Made by a program: the position numbers and the translations under genes. Below are positions 56,250 through 64,000 of a DNA stretch of 64,000 nucleotides, one piece after another; position 1 is the first letter of the stretch, and each line of letters opens with the position of its first letter. The DNA is taken from contig NZ_CP034998.1 of assembly GCF_002531755.2 (NCBI RefSeq), positions 3,538,001 through 3,602,000 of the forward strand. Reading direction: 5' to 3'. Source of the DNA: Rhizobium acidisoli. Its GTDB lineage: Bacteria > Pseudomonadota > Alphaproteobacteria > Rhizobiales > Rhizobiaceae. A model generated the notes under the pieces. The model ran no database searches. It had not been told where the DNA came from and saw only the letters and a program-made list of their open reading frames with translations.

Positions 56250-57272
56250 TTACGGCAGATTGTCTTTCAGGAATATGTCGAGGCGGATGCGCTCCTGCGC
56301 TGCGATGACGGCAAGGCCGTCCGCCTTGGCTTTCAATATGCGGATGGCGCTGCGTACTTCATGGCCGGCATCCTGGTTGAGGATCGCATCAATCGTGTTG
56401 TCGATGAGCGCTGCGCGCGTATGGGCGGTCAGTTCATGGGCAACCACGGTCAGCGTCCGGTCGACGGCCTTCTCCTTCAGCGCCCGAATGAGGCCGCGAT
56501 TGCCGGCGCCGAGGCTGTAGATGCCGACGATGCCGGCATTCCCGAGTGCATCGGCAACCAGCCTATGGGCGACCTCGGGGTCGTCGCGGCCTTCGAGAAC
56601 CGGCAGGATCGCAAGATCGGGAAATTCTTCCGCCATAACAGCGGCAAAACCTTCCAGCCGCTCGCGATGGTCGCGCACCAGCATGGAGCCGGCGAGCACG
56701 GCGATCTCACCCTTTCGCGGCCCGAGAAAACGGCCGAGCAGACGGGCCGCCGTCCGGCCGGCCGCGATATTGTCGACGCCGGCATAGTGATGGCGAAGCG
56801 ATCCAGTGAGATCGGAAACCAGGGTGACGATGGGAAAGCGCTCGCGCACCAGTCTGTCGACGACGGCGCGCACCTCAGGCGCATCGGTCGCGACCATCGC
56901 GATGCCGCAAGGCTTCTCCCGGGAAAGCCCTTCGAGCACTGAAACGAGGGCGGCCGGATCGAAGGCCGGGACTTCGACAATGCGGATATCGGTGCGCTCG
57001 GCCGGCGAGCGGAGAACGGCCTGCCGGATCTCCGCATTCAGCCCATGCATGAAGGAATTGTCGCTGGCCGGCAGGATGAAGACCAGCGGATAGGTGCGCC
57101 CCTTGGCGAGGTTGGCCGCGGCGACATCTCTGATATAACCGAGCTCGCGGATTGCGGTCTCGACCTTCTCCCGTGTGACGTGACGCACACCCGGGCGCTG
57201 GTTGAGAACCCGGTCGACAGTCGCAAGACTGACCCCGGCGGCGGCGGCGATATCGTGAACTGTTGGCCTCAT
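56250..57272 (-). CDS. LacI-family regulator of the xylose operon
   Basis: A 340-residue product, called from the second of two adjacent ATG codons because GGAGGA abuts the first. The HTH is TVHDIAAAAGVSLATVDRVLNQ at residues 4-25. The effector domain differs from sugar-phosphate LacI proteins and resembles the AraC/XylR-type periplasmic-binding fold (DUF4093-free, ribose type). First gene of the lacI-xylB-xylA operon; a palindromic operator lies 31 bases ahead. D-xylose or xylulose is the likely inducer, inferred from context. Confidence 0.85.
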   Translation of the reverse strand: MRPTVHDIAAAAGVSLATVDRVLNQRPGVRHVTREKVETAIRELGYIRDVAAANLAKGRTYPLVFILPASDNSFMHGLNAEIRQAVLRSPAERTDIRIVEVPAFDPAALVSVLEGLSREKPCGIAMVATDAPEVRAVVDRLVRERFPIVTLVSDLTGSLRHHYAGVDNIAAGRTAARLLGRFLGPRKGEIAVLAGSMLVRDHRERLEGFAAVMAEEFPDLAILPVLEGRDDPEVAHRLVADALGNAGIVGIYSLGAGNRGLIRALKEKAVDRTLTVVAHELTAHTRAALIDNTIDAILNQDAGHEVRSAIRILKAKADGLAVIAAQERIRLDIFLKDNLP

Positions 57273-57303
57273 CATTCCTCCTGACGAGACCATTAGCGCC
57301 AAA

Positions 57304-57323
57304 TTTGATGTACGTAAATCAAA
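57304..57323 (-). promoter_or_regulatory. Palindromic operator of the lacI-xylB-xylA operon
   Basis: TTTGATGTACGTAAATCAAA is symmetric about the central CG with one mismatch pair, as expected of a LacI site, and lies 31 bases before the regulator's start codon, suggesting autoregulation. Confidence 0.7.
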
Positions 57324-57432
57324 AAATCGAACAAGCCGATTGGCGCACTGTTTTTCCGACGGCCGTCTGCTTCGGACCAAGCCGACCGAGGATTACATGC
57401 TGATGACATAAGGGCTGGAAAACGGCAAATAA

Positions 57433-57456
57433 AAAGGTCCTCCGGAGAGGACCTTT
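57433..57456 (-). terminator. Terminator of the efflux operon
   Basis: AAAGGTCCT...AGGACCTTT stem, loop CCGGAG, with A/T on both sides. It lies 23 bases beyond the stop of the DHA2 transporter gene. Confidence 0.8.
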
Positions 57457-57478
57457 CCATGGGGCGGCAGGCCGGAGG

Positions 57479-59077
57479 TCAGTGGCCGCCACCGCCTCCC
57501 CCGCCTTGCGGCGCGGGTTTCTTGATCATCGCGACACCGAAGATCATCGCAACGAAAAGCGCGGTCAGGATCAGGAACACGTCGCTGAAGGACAGGATCA
57601 CCGCCTGCTTGGTGGCAAGGCCGACCATCTGCTTGATCGCGACCGAGGCGCCGTCCATGCCGTATGTGTTGAAATTGGCGGTCATGTTGTTCATCTGGTC
57701 GATCGCCGCCGGATTGCCCCAGTCCATATTCTCCCGCAGCCGCTCGTAATGCACGTCCTGGCGGTTGGTGAGCACGGTGTTGATGACCGCGAGACCGACG
57801 GCGCCGCCGAGGTTTCTGGTCAGGTTGAACAGGCCGGATGCGCCGCGGATGCGCGAGGGCGGCATCGTGCCGAGCGCGATATTGTTGATCGGCACCATGC
57901 ACATCATCAGCCCGAAACCGCGCAGGATCTGCGGAATGAACAGTTCGTAGAAATCCCAATCCGCCGTCAGATGGATCATGATGTAGGTGCCGGCGGCGAA
58001 GCTGATGAAACCGATCACCATCATCAGCCGCAGGTCCATCTTCGTCGACAGCCGCCCGGCGATCGGTGCAGTGAAGAACATCGCCAGCCCGGAGACGAAC
58101 ATCGTCTGGCCGATCATCAGCGAATCATAGCCGCGGATGCGGCCGAGATAGACCGGGTAGATATAGGTGAGACCATAGAGGCCGATACCCATGACGAAAG
58201 AGAAGATCGAGCCGAAAGAGAAATTCCGGTTCGCAAAGGCCTTGAGATCGACGACGGGGAACTCCACCGTGAAGGCGCGATAGAAGAAGACGATGGCTCC
58301 AACGCCCGAGGCGACGGCGGCAATCGCGATGGAACTGTCGTTGAACCAGTCGTTCGAATTGCCCTCTTCGAGCACATATTCCATCGTGCCGAGGAAGATG
58401 CCCATCGAGATCAGTCCCCACCAGTCGAACTTCTTGAAGAGCGACAGTTCCGGCTTGTCGAAATCGATGAAGTTCCAGGTGACGATCGTAACGATGATGC
58501 CGGGAACGATATTGACGAGGAACAGCCAGTGCCAGGAGAAGGCGTGGCTGAGATAACCGCCGACCGTCGGGCCGATGGTCGGCGCCAGTGTCGCGATCAG
58601 GCCGATGATCGGCGAAACGATGCTGCGCTTCGACGCCGGGAAGATGGTGAAGGCGGCCGCGAACACCGACGGGATCATGCCGCCGCCGATGAAGCCTTGA
58701 ATGGCGCGGTAGACGATCATCTGGTCGATATTCGTCGCCGTCGCGGCAAGCGCGCTTGCCATGGTGAAACCGGCGGCCGAGATCGCGAAAAGATAACGCG
58801 TCGAAATGATCCGCGCCAGCGTGCCCGAAAGCGGGATCATGATCACCTCAGCGATCAGATAGGCCGTCTGCACCCAGCCGACTTCGTCGCTGCCGGCCGA
58901 AAGACCGGCCTGGATTTCGGCGAGCGAGGCCGAGACGATCTGGATGTCGAGGATCGACATGAACATGCCGAGCACCATCGCGAAGAAGGCAATGAGCTTC
59001 CTCGGATCCATGTGTTCGTCAGCGTGGGCAGGCGCTGCCGGAATCGTCCCCGCTGTTGCTGTCGCGCTACCGGCCAT
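57479..59077 (-). CDS. DHA2-family multidrug efflux transporter (EmrB/RmrB type)
   Basis: A 532-residue MFS protein with 14 membrane helices. Motif A-like and DHA2 features include MSILDIQIVSASLAEIQAGL near 40-59, WVQTAYLIAEVIMIPLSGTLARI and the GGMIPSVFAAAFTIFP loop. A Gly-rich His end (GGGGGGGH) closes the protein. It lies 27 bases after the membrane-fusion gene on the same strand. In R. etli an rmrAB pair of this type exports flavonoids and other toxic compounds. Confidence 0.93.
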   Translation of the reverse strand: MAGSATATAGTIPAAPAHADEHMDPRKLIAFFAMVLGMFMSILDIQIVSASLAEIQAGLSAGSDEVGWVQTAYLIAEVIMIPLSGTLARIISTRYLFAISAAGFTMASALAATATNIDQMIVYRAIQGFIGGGMIPSVFAAAFTIFPASKRSIVSPIIGLIATLAPTIGPTVGGYLSHAFSWHWLFLVNIVPGIIVTIVTWNFIDFDKPELSLFKKFDWWGLISMGIFLGTMEYVLEEGNSNDWFNDSSIAIAAVASGVGAIVFFYRAFTVEFPVVDLKAFANRNFSFGSIFSFVMGIGLYGLTYIYPVYLGRIRGYDSLMIGQTMFVSGLAMFFTAPIAGRLSTKMDLRLMMVIGFISFAAGTYIMIHLTADWDFYELFIPQILRGFGLMMCMVPINNIALGTMPPSRIRGASGLFNLTRNLGGAVGLAVINTVLTNRQDVHYERLRENMDWGNPAAIDQMNNMTANFNTYGMDGASVAIKQMVGLATKQAVILSFSDVFLILTALFVAMIFGVAMIKKPAPQGGGGGGGH

Positions 59078-59104
59078 CGGAGAACCTCCGCCTTGTCTAA
59101 AGGC

Positions 59105-60325
59105 TTACTTGCTCGGCGCCGTGCGGGTATCGACGTCGACGACGACGCTGAGGCCCGCGCGCAGACGCCCGCTGTCGAGCGCGTCCTGCGGCAGCGCTAT
59201 GCGCACCGGCACGCGCTGGATCACCTTGGTGAAATTGCCTGTCGCATTTTCCGGCGGCAGCAGCGAGAACACCGAACCGGACGCCGGCGAGATGGACTCG
59301 ACGGTGCCGACAACAGGATGGTCGCTATAGGCATCGACATGGACGTTGACCTTCGAGCCCGCAACCAGATGCTGGATCTGCGTTTCCTTGAAGTTGGCGT
59401 CGATATAGAGCTCACGCACCGGAACGAGCGCCATCAGGCGCTGGCCCGGCGAAACGAGATCGCCTTCCTGGACCGAGCGGTTGCCGACGATGCCGTCATA
59501 AGGCGCCTTGAGCACGGTGAAGGAGAGGTCGCGGGCGGCCTTGTCGCGCGAAATTTCCAGCGACCGGACCGAACCTTCGGCCTCCTTGCGCTGCGCCTGG
59601 AGGATGGTGATGTTGGCCTGAGCGGCGGTGATATTGGCGTCGCCGCCGGCAAGATTGGCCTTGGCCTGGTCGAGCGCGATATTGGCATTGTCGAGATCGG
59701 CGGCAGTGCCGACCGACTTCGCCTGCAGCTCGCTCTGGCGCTTCTGGGTGATCTCGGCACCGCGAACGGCCGCTTCGAGTGCCACCTTTTGCGCCCGCGC
59801 CTGTACGAGGCTGGCATTGGCGCCTTCGATCTGCGCGTCGATGCGCTGCAGCGAAAGCTGTTCGGTGGCGATCTGGGCCTGCGCCTGATCGAGGGCGTTC
59901 TGATAGTCGCCGTTATCAAGCGTGGCAAGCACGTCGCCCGCTTTGACTTCCTGGTTGGCGACCACATTCACCCTAGCGACGTAGCCCGTGACCTTCGGCG
60001 ATATGGTTGCAATATCGCCCTCGATATAGGCGTCGTCTGTCGACACCATGAAGCGGCCGTTCGTCCACCATTCGTAACCATACCAGCCGCCACCCGCCAG
60101 AATGGCGAGAGCGACGATCGGAAGTACCGGGCTGCGGCGCTTCTTCGGAGCTGCAGGTGCAGCGACCGGAGCTGAAGCCGGCGCCGACTGCGCAGGCGCA
60201 GACGGCTTTTCCAGGGCTTCCGCCATCGGAGCTTCGGCAACGGTCGCGACTTCGGCCTTTGCCTCTCCGGCTTCGGCGTTTTCGCTGACAATCCGCGCGA
60301 CGTTGCTTTTCTGGTTGCTCGACAT
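59105..60325 (-). CDS. HlyD/EmrA-family membrane fusion protein (RmrA type)
   Basis: A 406-residue protein from the ATG at 60325; a GTG at 60331 is also in frame. An Ala/Pro-rich cytoplasmic segment of about 60 residues precedes one helix (PVLPIVALAILAGGGWYGYEWW). Then come the lipoyl-like half TDDAYIEGDIATISPKVTGYV, a long coiled coil (about 150-260) and the second lipoyl half. It links the DHA2 pump to an outer-membrane channel. First gene of the pair. Confidence 0.93.
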   Translation of the reverse strand: MSSNQKSNVARIVSENAEAGEAKAEVATVAEAPMAEALEKPSAPAQSAPASAPVAAPAAPKKRRSPVLPIVALAILAGGGWYGYEWWTNGRFMVSTDDAYIEGDIATISPKVTGYVARVNVVANQEVKAGDVLATLDNGDYQNALDQAQAQIATEQLSLQRIDAQIEGANASLVQARAQKVALEAAVRGAEITQKRQSELQAKSVGTAADLDNANIALDQAKANLAGGDANITAAQANITILQAQRKEAEGSVRSLEISRDKAARDLSFTVLKAPYDGIVGNRSVQEGDLVSPGQRLMALVPVRELYIDANFKETQIQHLVAGSKVNVHVDAYSDHPVVGTVESISPASGSVFSLLPPENATGNFTKVIQRVPVRIALPQDALDSGRLRAGLSVVVDVDTRTAPSK

Positions 60326-60355
60326 GACCACTTTACCGATCTTGGAGTAAATAAT

Positions 60356-60468
60356 CGAACTGAACGGTTCGGTTCAGTTGACTTAAACCTGTTTTATCGT
60401 CATATCAAGATGTATAGAACCAATCGGTTCGATTTCTTTAAAGAAAATGCGAAACCGTGAACACGGTT
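60356..60468. promoter_or_regulatory. Divergent control region with three palindromes between efflux and TetR genes
   Basis: The sites are CGAAC...GTTCG and AACTGAAC...GTTCAGTT nested at 60356-60379, GAACC-AATC-GGTTC at 60417-60430, and AACCGTG-AA-CACGGTT at 60453-60468. The first two share GAAC/GTTC half-sites and are candidate TetR operators. The last overlaps the region just before the TetR ATG. Confidence 0.65.
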
Positions 60469-60477
60469 AATAGAGAT

Positions 60478-61158
60478 ATGACGTTGAAACCCGACCACGC
60501 CGCCGTCTTCAGCCCTCCCGTTGGCGGAGGCAGGTTTGCCGCGGGCGAAGACCCGGCCAAGCGCCAGCAGATTCTCGCCGGCGCCAAGCGTGTCTTCATG
60601 AAGATGGGCTTCGACGCCGCCAGCATGAACGACGTGACGCGCGAAGCCGGCGTCTCCAAGGGCACGCTCTACGTCTATTTCACCAACAAGGAAGAACTGT
60701 TTTCGGCGATGATCGAGGCCGAACGCGCCGCCTTCGTGGCGGCCGTGCGGACAGCCCTTGCCGAACATGACGATCCGGAAGCCGGCCTGTACGAATTCGG
60801 GATCAGCTTCGTCACCCATATGACCGATGAAAAGGTCATCAACGCCATGCGCACCGTTCTCGGCGTGCGCGACCGCATGCCGGTGCTCTGTCAACGCTTC
60901 TTCAAAGGCCCGGAAAACCTGCGCACCATCATGCGCGATTTCCTCGAACGGCAGATCACCGAAGGCAGGCTCGAGATCGACGATATCGATCTGGCTGCCG
61001 GCCAGTTTCTCGACCTCGCCAGCGGCAGTTTCTTCAAGCTCCGTCTGTTCGGAAGCATGGAAGAGCCGCCGCATCGCGACGAAATCGAGCGCGTCATTCG
61101 CGGCGCGATCCGGGTCTTCATGGCCGCCTACGGCGCGCGCCGGCACGAGAGCGCCTGA
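60478..61158 (+). CDS. TetR-family regulator of the efflux operon
   Basis: A 226-residue product; the ATG at 60478 is preferred over a GTG at 60457 that lies in a palindrome. The TetR HTH AKRQQILAGAKRVFMKMGFDAASMNDVTREAGVSKGTLYVYF occupies about 27-69. A proline/glycine-rich head of about 25 residues comes first. The C-terminal TetR_C domain follows. Divergent from the efflux pair, so likely its repressor (RmrR-like). Confidence 0.92.
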   Translation: MTLKPDHAAVFSPPVGGGRFAAGEDPAKRQQILAGAKRVFMKMGFDAASMNDVTREAGVSKGTLYVYFTNKEELFSAMIEAERAAFVAAVRTALAEHDDPEAGLYEFGISFVTHMTDEKVINAMRTVLGVRDRMPVLCQRFFKGPENLRTIMRDFLERQITEGRLEIDDIDLAAGQFLDLASGSFFKLRLFGSMEEPPHRDEIERVIRGAIRVFMAAYGARRHESA

Positions 61159-61262
61159 TCGCATCCTTGACGGCCGCTCCCGACCGGCCGAAACTCCGCA
61201 ACAACGATCAAACCCGGCTGCCGGCATTTCTCTAAAAAGGAGCGGTAACCAGGGGAGTAAGG

Positions 61263-62102
61263 ATGAGCGCCATCGCACGGGCGATATGGTTCATAGAGAG
61301 CCATTTCGAAAGCGATCTATCGCTGGAAGAGATATCGGAAGCAGCCGGATTGTCGCGTTACCATCTGTCACGCGTCTTCGGGCTCGTCACCGGCCACTCG
61401 ATCAGCGGCTATATCAGAGGCCGGCGCCTCAGCCGCGCCTTGCCCGCGCTTGTTAGCGGCTCATCCACCATTCTCGAGGTTGCGCTTTGCGCGGGCTACG
61501 GCTCGCACGAAGCTTTCACCCGTGCCTTCCGCGACCAGTTCGGCATGACGCCGGATGCGGTGCGCCGGCAGGGGCACGCCCGTAACCTTGTCTTGCTGGA
61601 GCCGATCAGAATGGACCCCGCCCACCTCAACGACCTCGAACCGCCCCGCTTCGAAAGCCTTCAGCCGATGCTCTTTGCCGGCCTGCAGGAGATCTACCCC
61701 TATGGCGGCAATGCCGCCATTCCCTCGCTCTGGCAGAAGTTCAATGCCCATTTCGGCCATATATCGGGCCAGAAAGGCAACGTCGCCTACGGCATCTGCA
61801 TGCATATCGACGGCGAAGCGGAGAAATTCCGCTATATGGCCGCGGTCGAGATCTCCGATGCCGGTGATCTGCCGGCGGACTTTGCAACCCTCAAGCTTCC
61901 AGGCCAGCGCTACGTCGTCTTCACTCATCGCGGCCATGTCTCCGGCATTCCCGCGACCATGCACCGGATTTTCGGCACATGGTGGCCGACCTCCGGCCTG
62001 GAGCACGGCGAGACGCCCGACATGTTCGAACGCTACGACGAGCGCTTCGACCCCTATACCGGCATGGGCATCACCGAAATCTGGTTGCCGATCAAAGCAT
62101 GA
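61263..62102 (+). CDS. AraC-family regulator with GyrI-like effector domain
   Basis: A 279-residue protein. The two AraC HTH motifs lie at about 10-105 (DLSLEEISEAAGLSRYHLSRVFG and STILEVALCAGYGSHEAFTRAFRDQFGMTP). From about 120 to the end is a GyrI-like domain that binds small molecules (PPRFESLQPMLFAGLQEIYPYGG). This is the layout of Rob/SbmC-linked AraC activators. It sits behind the TetR gene on the same strand, 104 bases downstream. The target is unknown. Its stop codon overlaps a palindromic repeat. Confidence 0.9.
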   Translation: MSAIARAIWFIESHFESDLSLEEISEAAGLSRYHLSRVFGLVTGHSISGYIRGRRLSRALPALVSGSSTILEVALCAGYGSHEAFTRAFRDQFGMTPDAVRRQGHARNLVLLEPIRMDPAHLNDLEPPRFESLQPMLFAGLQEIYPYGGNAAIPSLWQKFNAHFGHISGQKGNVAYGICMHIDGEAEKFRYMAAVEISDAGDLPADFATLKLPGQRYVVFTHRGHVSGIPATMHRIFGTWWPTSGLEHGETPDMFERYDERFDPYTGMGITEIWLPIKA

Positions 62103-62150
62103 CGCCGAAAAGTGTGAGCGGTTTTCTCATGACACCCTGTTCTAGGGAAT
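62098..62150. repeat. Rhizobial palindromic repeat, copy 5
   Basis: GCATGACGCCGAAAAGTGTGAGCGGTTTTC is the left half of the family. The right half is degraded (CATGACACCCTGTTCTAGG). Its first bases form the stop codon of the AraC gene. Confidence 0.7.
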
Positions 62151-62166
62151 AAAAGTCACATCGATT

Positions 62167-62254
62167 GCGTATACCCCCTTGCGGCGCTTGCGTGGCAGGC
62201 CGTCGACATTACATTGCGCGCGTCATTCATCATGTGACGCAAAGAGGTATACGC
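62167..62254 (+). promoter_or_regulatory. Structured leader pairing with the ribosome site of the TerC-like gene
   Basis: GCGTATACC at 62167-62175 is an exact reverse complement of GGTATACGC at 62246-62254, and the latter overlaps the GAGG ribosome site two bases before the ATG. Inside the 70-base loop GCGTCA pairs with TGACGC. Such a hairpin could control translation. No known riboswitch consensus was matched. Confidence 0.45.
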
Positions 62255-62256
62255 TG

Positions 62257-63006
62257 ATGCAGGAAATCATGACGCTCATTCAGGATCCGGCCGCCTGGGT
62301 GGCGCTCATCACGCTGGTGGTGATGGAAGTCGTTCTCGGGATCGACAACCTGATCTTCATTTCCATTCTCACCAACAAATTGCCGCCCGAGCACCGGGAG
62401 AGGGCCCGCAAGATCGGTATCGGTCTTGCGCTGGTCATGCGCCTGGCTCTTCTCGGCACCGTCGCCTGGATCGTGCAGTTGACCGAACCGCTGTTTACGG
62501 CTTTCGGACACGGCTTCTCCTGGAAGGATCTGATCCTGATCGCCGGCGGCCTGTTCCTCGTCTGGAAAGCCACCAAGGAAATTCACCACACCGTCGACCC
62601 GATCGACCATCAGGAGGATTTCATCGCGAAATCCGTCACCACCGGCTTTGCATCGGCGATCGGCCAGATCCTGCTGCTCGACCTCGTCTTCTCGGTCGAC
62701 AGCATCATCACCGCCGTCGGCATGACGCCGCATCTGCCGATCATGGTGATCGCCGTCATCGCCGCCGTCACCGTCATGCTGGTTGCCGCAAACCCGCTTG
62801 CCAACTTCATCGAGAGGAACCCGACGATTGTCATGCTGGCACTCGCCTTTCTGCTGATGATCGGCACGACGCTGATCGCCGAAGGCATGGGCTTCCATGT
62901 GCCGAAGGGCTACATCTACGCCGCCATGGCCTTCTCGGCAGCGGTCGAGGTGCTCAACATGATCGCGCGCAACGCCCGCAACCGGAAACGCGACGGCGCC
63001 CACTGA
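62257..63006 (+). CDS. TerC-family integral membrane protein (YgdQ/YkoY type)
   Basis: A 249-residue protein from the ATG at 62257, with GAGGT ahead, seven to eight helices. It has the conserved [18 protein letters not shown] near 17-34 and [17 protein letters not shown] near 129-145, the two D-containing membrane motifs that probably bind a divalent cation. Relatives export or gate Mn2+ or affect tellurite. It has no ter neighbours here; the TelA-TerD operon is 41 kb away. Confidence 0.9.
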   Translation: MQEIMTLIQDPAAWVALITLVVMEVVLGIDNLIFISILTNKLPPEHRERARKIGIGLALVMRLALLGTVAWIVQLTEPLFTAFGHGFSWKDLILIAGGLFLVWKATKEIHHTVDPIDHQEDFIAKSVTTGFASAIGQILLLDLVFSVDSIITAVGMTPHLPIMVIAVIAAVTVMLVAANPLANFIERNPTIVMLALAFLLMIGTTLIAEGMGFHVPKGYIYAAMAFSAAVEVLNMIARNARNRKRDGAH

Positions 63007-63250
63007 GACCGAAGCGGGACGGCGCGCCGCAACCGGTGCGCCGTCCCTCACCGCCCTCGGGCCTTTGCAGACGTGGTTTTTCTTGACGCGCCCGGTTGAA
63101 TATGGCCTAAGGCCAGCCGAACGGACGATCGGCGGATAGTGCGGGCGGATGCCCTTTTTCGGCCGGTTTGCCGATGAAGATATCTGCATCCTTCGGCCGA
63201 ACGTCGCTTTCCCCGGAAAGCCGTCCGGCGTTCATTGACGGGCCATACCA

Positions 63251-64000
63251 ATGACAACTTCCGGCGTCCGCGTCCGCATCGCTCCCTCGCCGACCGGCGA
63301 GCCGCATGTCGGCACCGCTTACATCGCTCTCTTCAACTACCTTTTCGCCAAGAAGCACGGCGGCGAGTTCATCTTGCGCATCGAGGATACCGACGCGACG
63401 CGCTCGACCCCGGAATTCGAGACCAAGGTATTGGACGCCCTGAAATGGTGCGGGCTGGAATGGAAGGAAGGCCCTGATATCGGCGGTCCCTACGGCCCCT
63501 ACCGCCAGTCCGACCGCAAGCCGATGTACCAGCCTTACGCGGAGGAACTGCTGGACAAGGGCCACGCCTTCCGCTGTTTCTGCACGCCCGCGCGTCTCGA
63601 ACAGATGCGCGAGGCGCAGCGCGCCGCCGGCAAGCCGCCGAAATATGACGGCCTCTGCCTCAGCCTGACGGCAGAGGAAGTGACCTCGCGCATGGCAGCC
63701 GGCGAGACGACCGTCATTCGCATGAAGATCCCGACTGAGGGCTCCTGCGACTTCACCGACGGCGTCTACGGCGATGTCTCCATCCCCTGGGATTCGGTCG
63801 ACATGCAGGTGCTGATCAAGGCCGACGGCATGCCGACCTATCACATGGCCAACGTCATCGACGACCATCTGATGAAGATCACCCATGTGGCGCGCGGCGA
63901 GGAATGGCTGGCTTCGGTGCCGAAGCACATCCTGCTCTATCGCTATTTCGGCTGGGACCAACCGGTCTTCATGCATCTGTCGCTGATGCGCAATGCCGAC
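63251..64000 (+). CDS. gltX: Glutamyl-tRNA synthetase, 3' end cut by window
   Basis: The first 250 codons are visible and the frame is open at the right edge. Class I signature [13 protein letters not shown] is near residues 12-24, and the later regions [22 protein letters not shown] and [46 protein letters not shown] are typical. It charges tRNA-Glu, and in alphaproteobacteria often tRNA-Gln as well. The 244 bases before it contain no gene that I could support. Confidence 0.97.
   Translation, partial: MTTSGVRVRIAPSPTGEPHVGTAYIALFNYLFAKKHGGEFILRIEDTDATRSTPEFETKVLDALKWCGLEWKEGPDIGGPYGPYRQSDRKPMYQPYAEELLDKGHAFRCFCTPARLEQMREAQRAAGKPPKYDGLCLSLTAEEVTSRMAAGETTVIRMKIPTEGSCDFTDGVYGDVSIPWDSVDMQVLIKADGMPTYHMANVIDDHLMKITHVARGEEWLASVPKHILLYRYFGWDQPVFMHLSLMRNAD

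Noticed and set aside
57482-60175. Long open frame antisense to both efflux genes (897 codons)
   Set aside because: It is the high-GC shadow of two intact genes; the composition is Arg/His/Asp-rich with no domain, and no ribosome site precedes it.
62140-62256. Manganese (yybP-ykoY) riboswitch before the TerC-like gene
   Set aside because: The leader is the right place, but the conserved internal loops of that riboswitch are not visible. Only a simple long-range hairpin is seen.
63007-63250. A small gene between the TerC-like gene and gltX
   Set aside because: The only frames are antisense or very short with no start signal.

Overview
This is high-GC alphaproteobacterial chromosome, most likely Rhizobium (R. 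etli / R. leguminosarum group). The support is the protein flavour throughout (PntAA/PntAB/PntB split transhydrogenase, aa3-type oxidase subunit IV, HWE kinase, type III ornithine decarboxylase), a GGAAC-N18-TT promoter of the RpoE2/EcfG type, and several copies of short palindromic repeats of the kind scattered through Rhizobiaceae genomes. No plasmid, phage, insertion-sequence, CRISPR or tRNA feature was seen. The window reads as core chromosome with catabolic and signalling modules, not as an island.

Layout. 0-5.5 kb: the 3' part of a membrane class III cyclase with a CxxCH sensor domain, rpsU, a TPR lipoprotein, an HWE histidine kinase and a DUF992 periplasmic protein with a stress-type promoter. 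5.5-9 kb: pntAA-pntAB-pntB transhydrogenase operon and the small aa3 oxidase subunit. 9.2-12.4 kb: a FeeM/LuxI-like acyltransferase and a GGDEF-EAL protein. 12.7-16 kb: a TRAP transporter whose binding-protein gene converges on the permease genes. 16.3-17.1 kb: a class I amidotransferase-like hydrolase. 17.1-20.9 kb: a four-gene TelA-TerD-unknown-VWA operon. 21-27.8 kb: hydroxyacid dehydrogenase, LacI and MarR regulators, creatininase-like amidase, a CobW GTPase/WD40 pair behind a Zur-like box, and cysE. 27.9-33.6 kb: diguanylate cyclase, serine hydrolase, GNAT, ornithine/lysine decarboxylase with a long leader, and a divergent LysR gene. 33.8-43.3 kb: a ZevAB-like metal transport pair, GNAT, TerB-like protein, KDPG aldolase, a CYTH/CHAD pair, a VOC protein behind a MerR-type promoter, TrhO, and a CHASE4-GGDEF-EAL protein. 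43.5-57.3 kb: sugar catabolism (GH1 beta-glucosidase, sugar ABC transporter plus epimerase and oxidoreductase under a LacI regulator, then lacI-xylB-xylA). 57.5-61.2 kb: an EmrAB/RmrAB-type efflux pair with a divergent TetR gene. 61.3-64 kb: an AraC-GyrI regulator, a TerC-family membrane protein and the 5' part of gltX.

How the genes work together. Three cyclic-di-GMP enzymes and one cyclic nucleotide cyclase make the window rich in second-messenger signalling, and one of the three is next to a possible acyl-signal synthase. Metal and oxyanion handling recurs: TelA/TerD/VWA, TerB-like, TerC-like, ZevAB-like, and CobW with a His-rich loop. The two sugar operons each carry a LacI regulator with a clear palindromic operator in front of it.

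All assignments are by reading protein motifs and DNA symmetry; no database search was possible.
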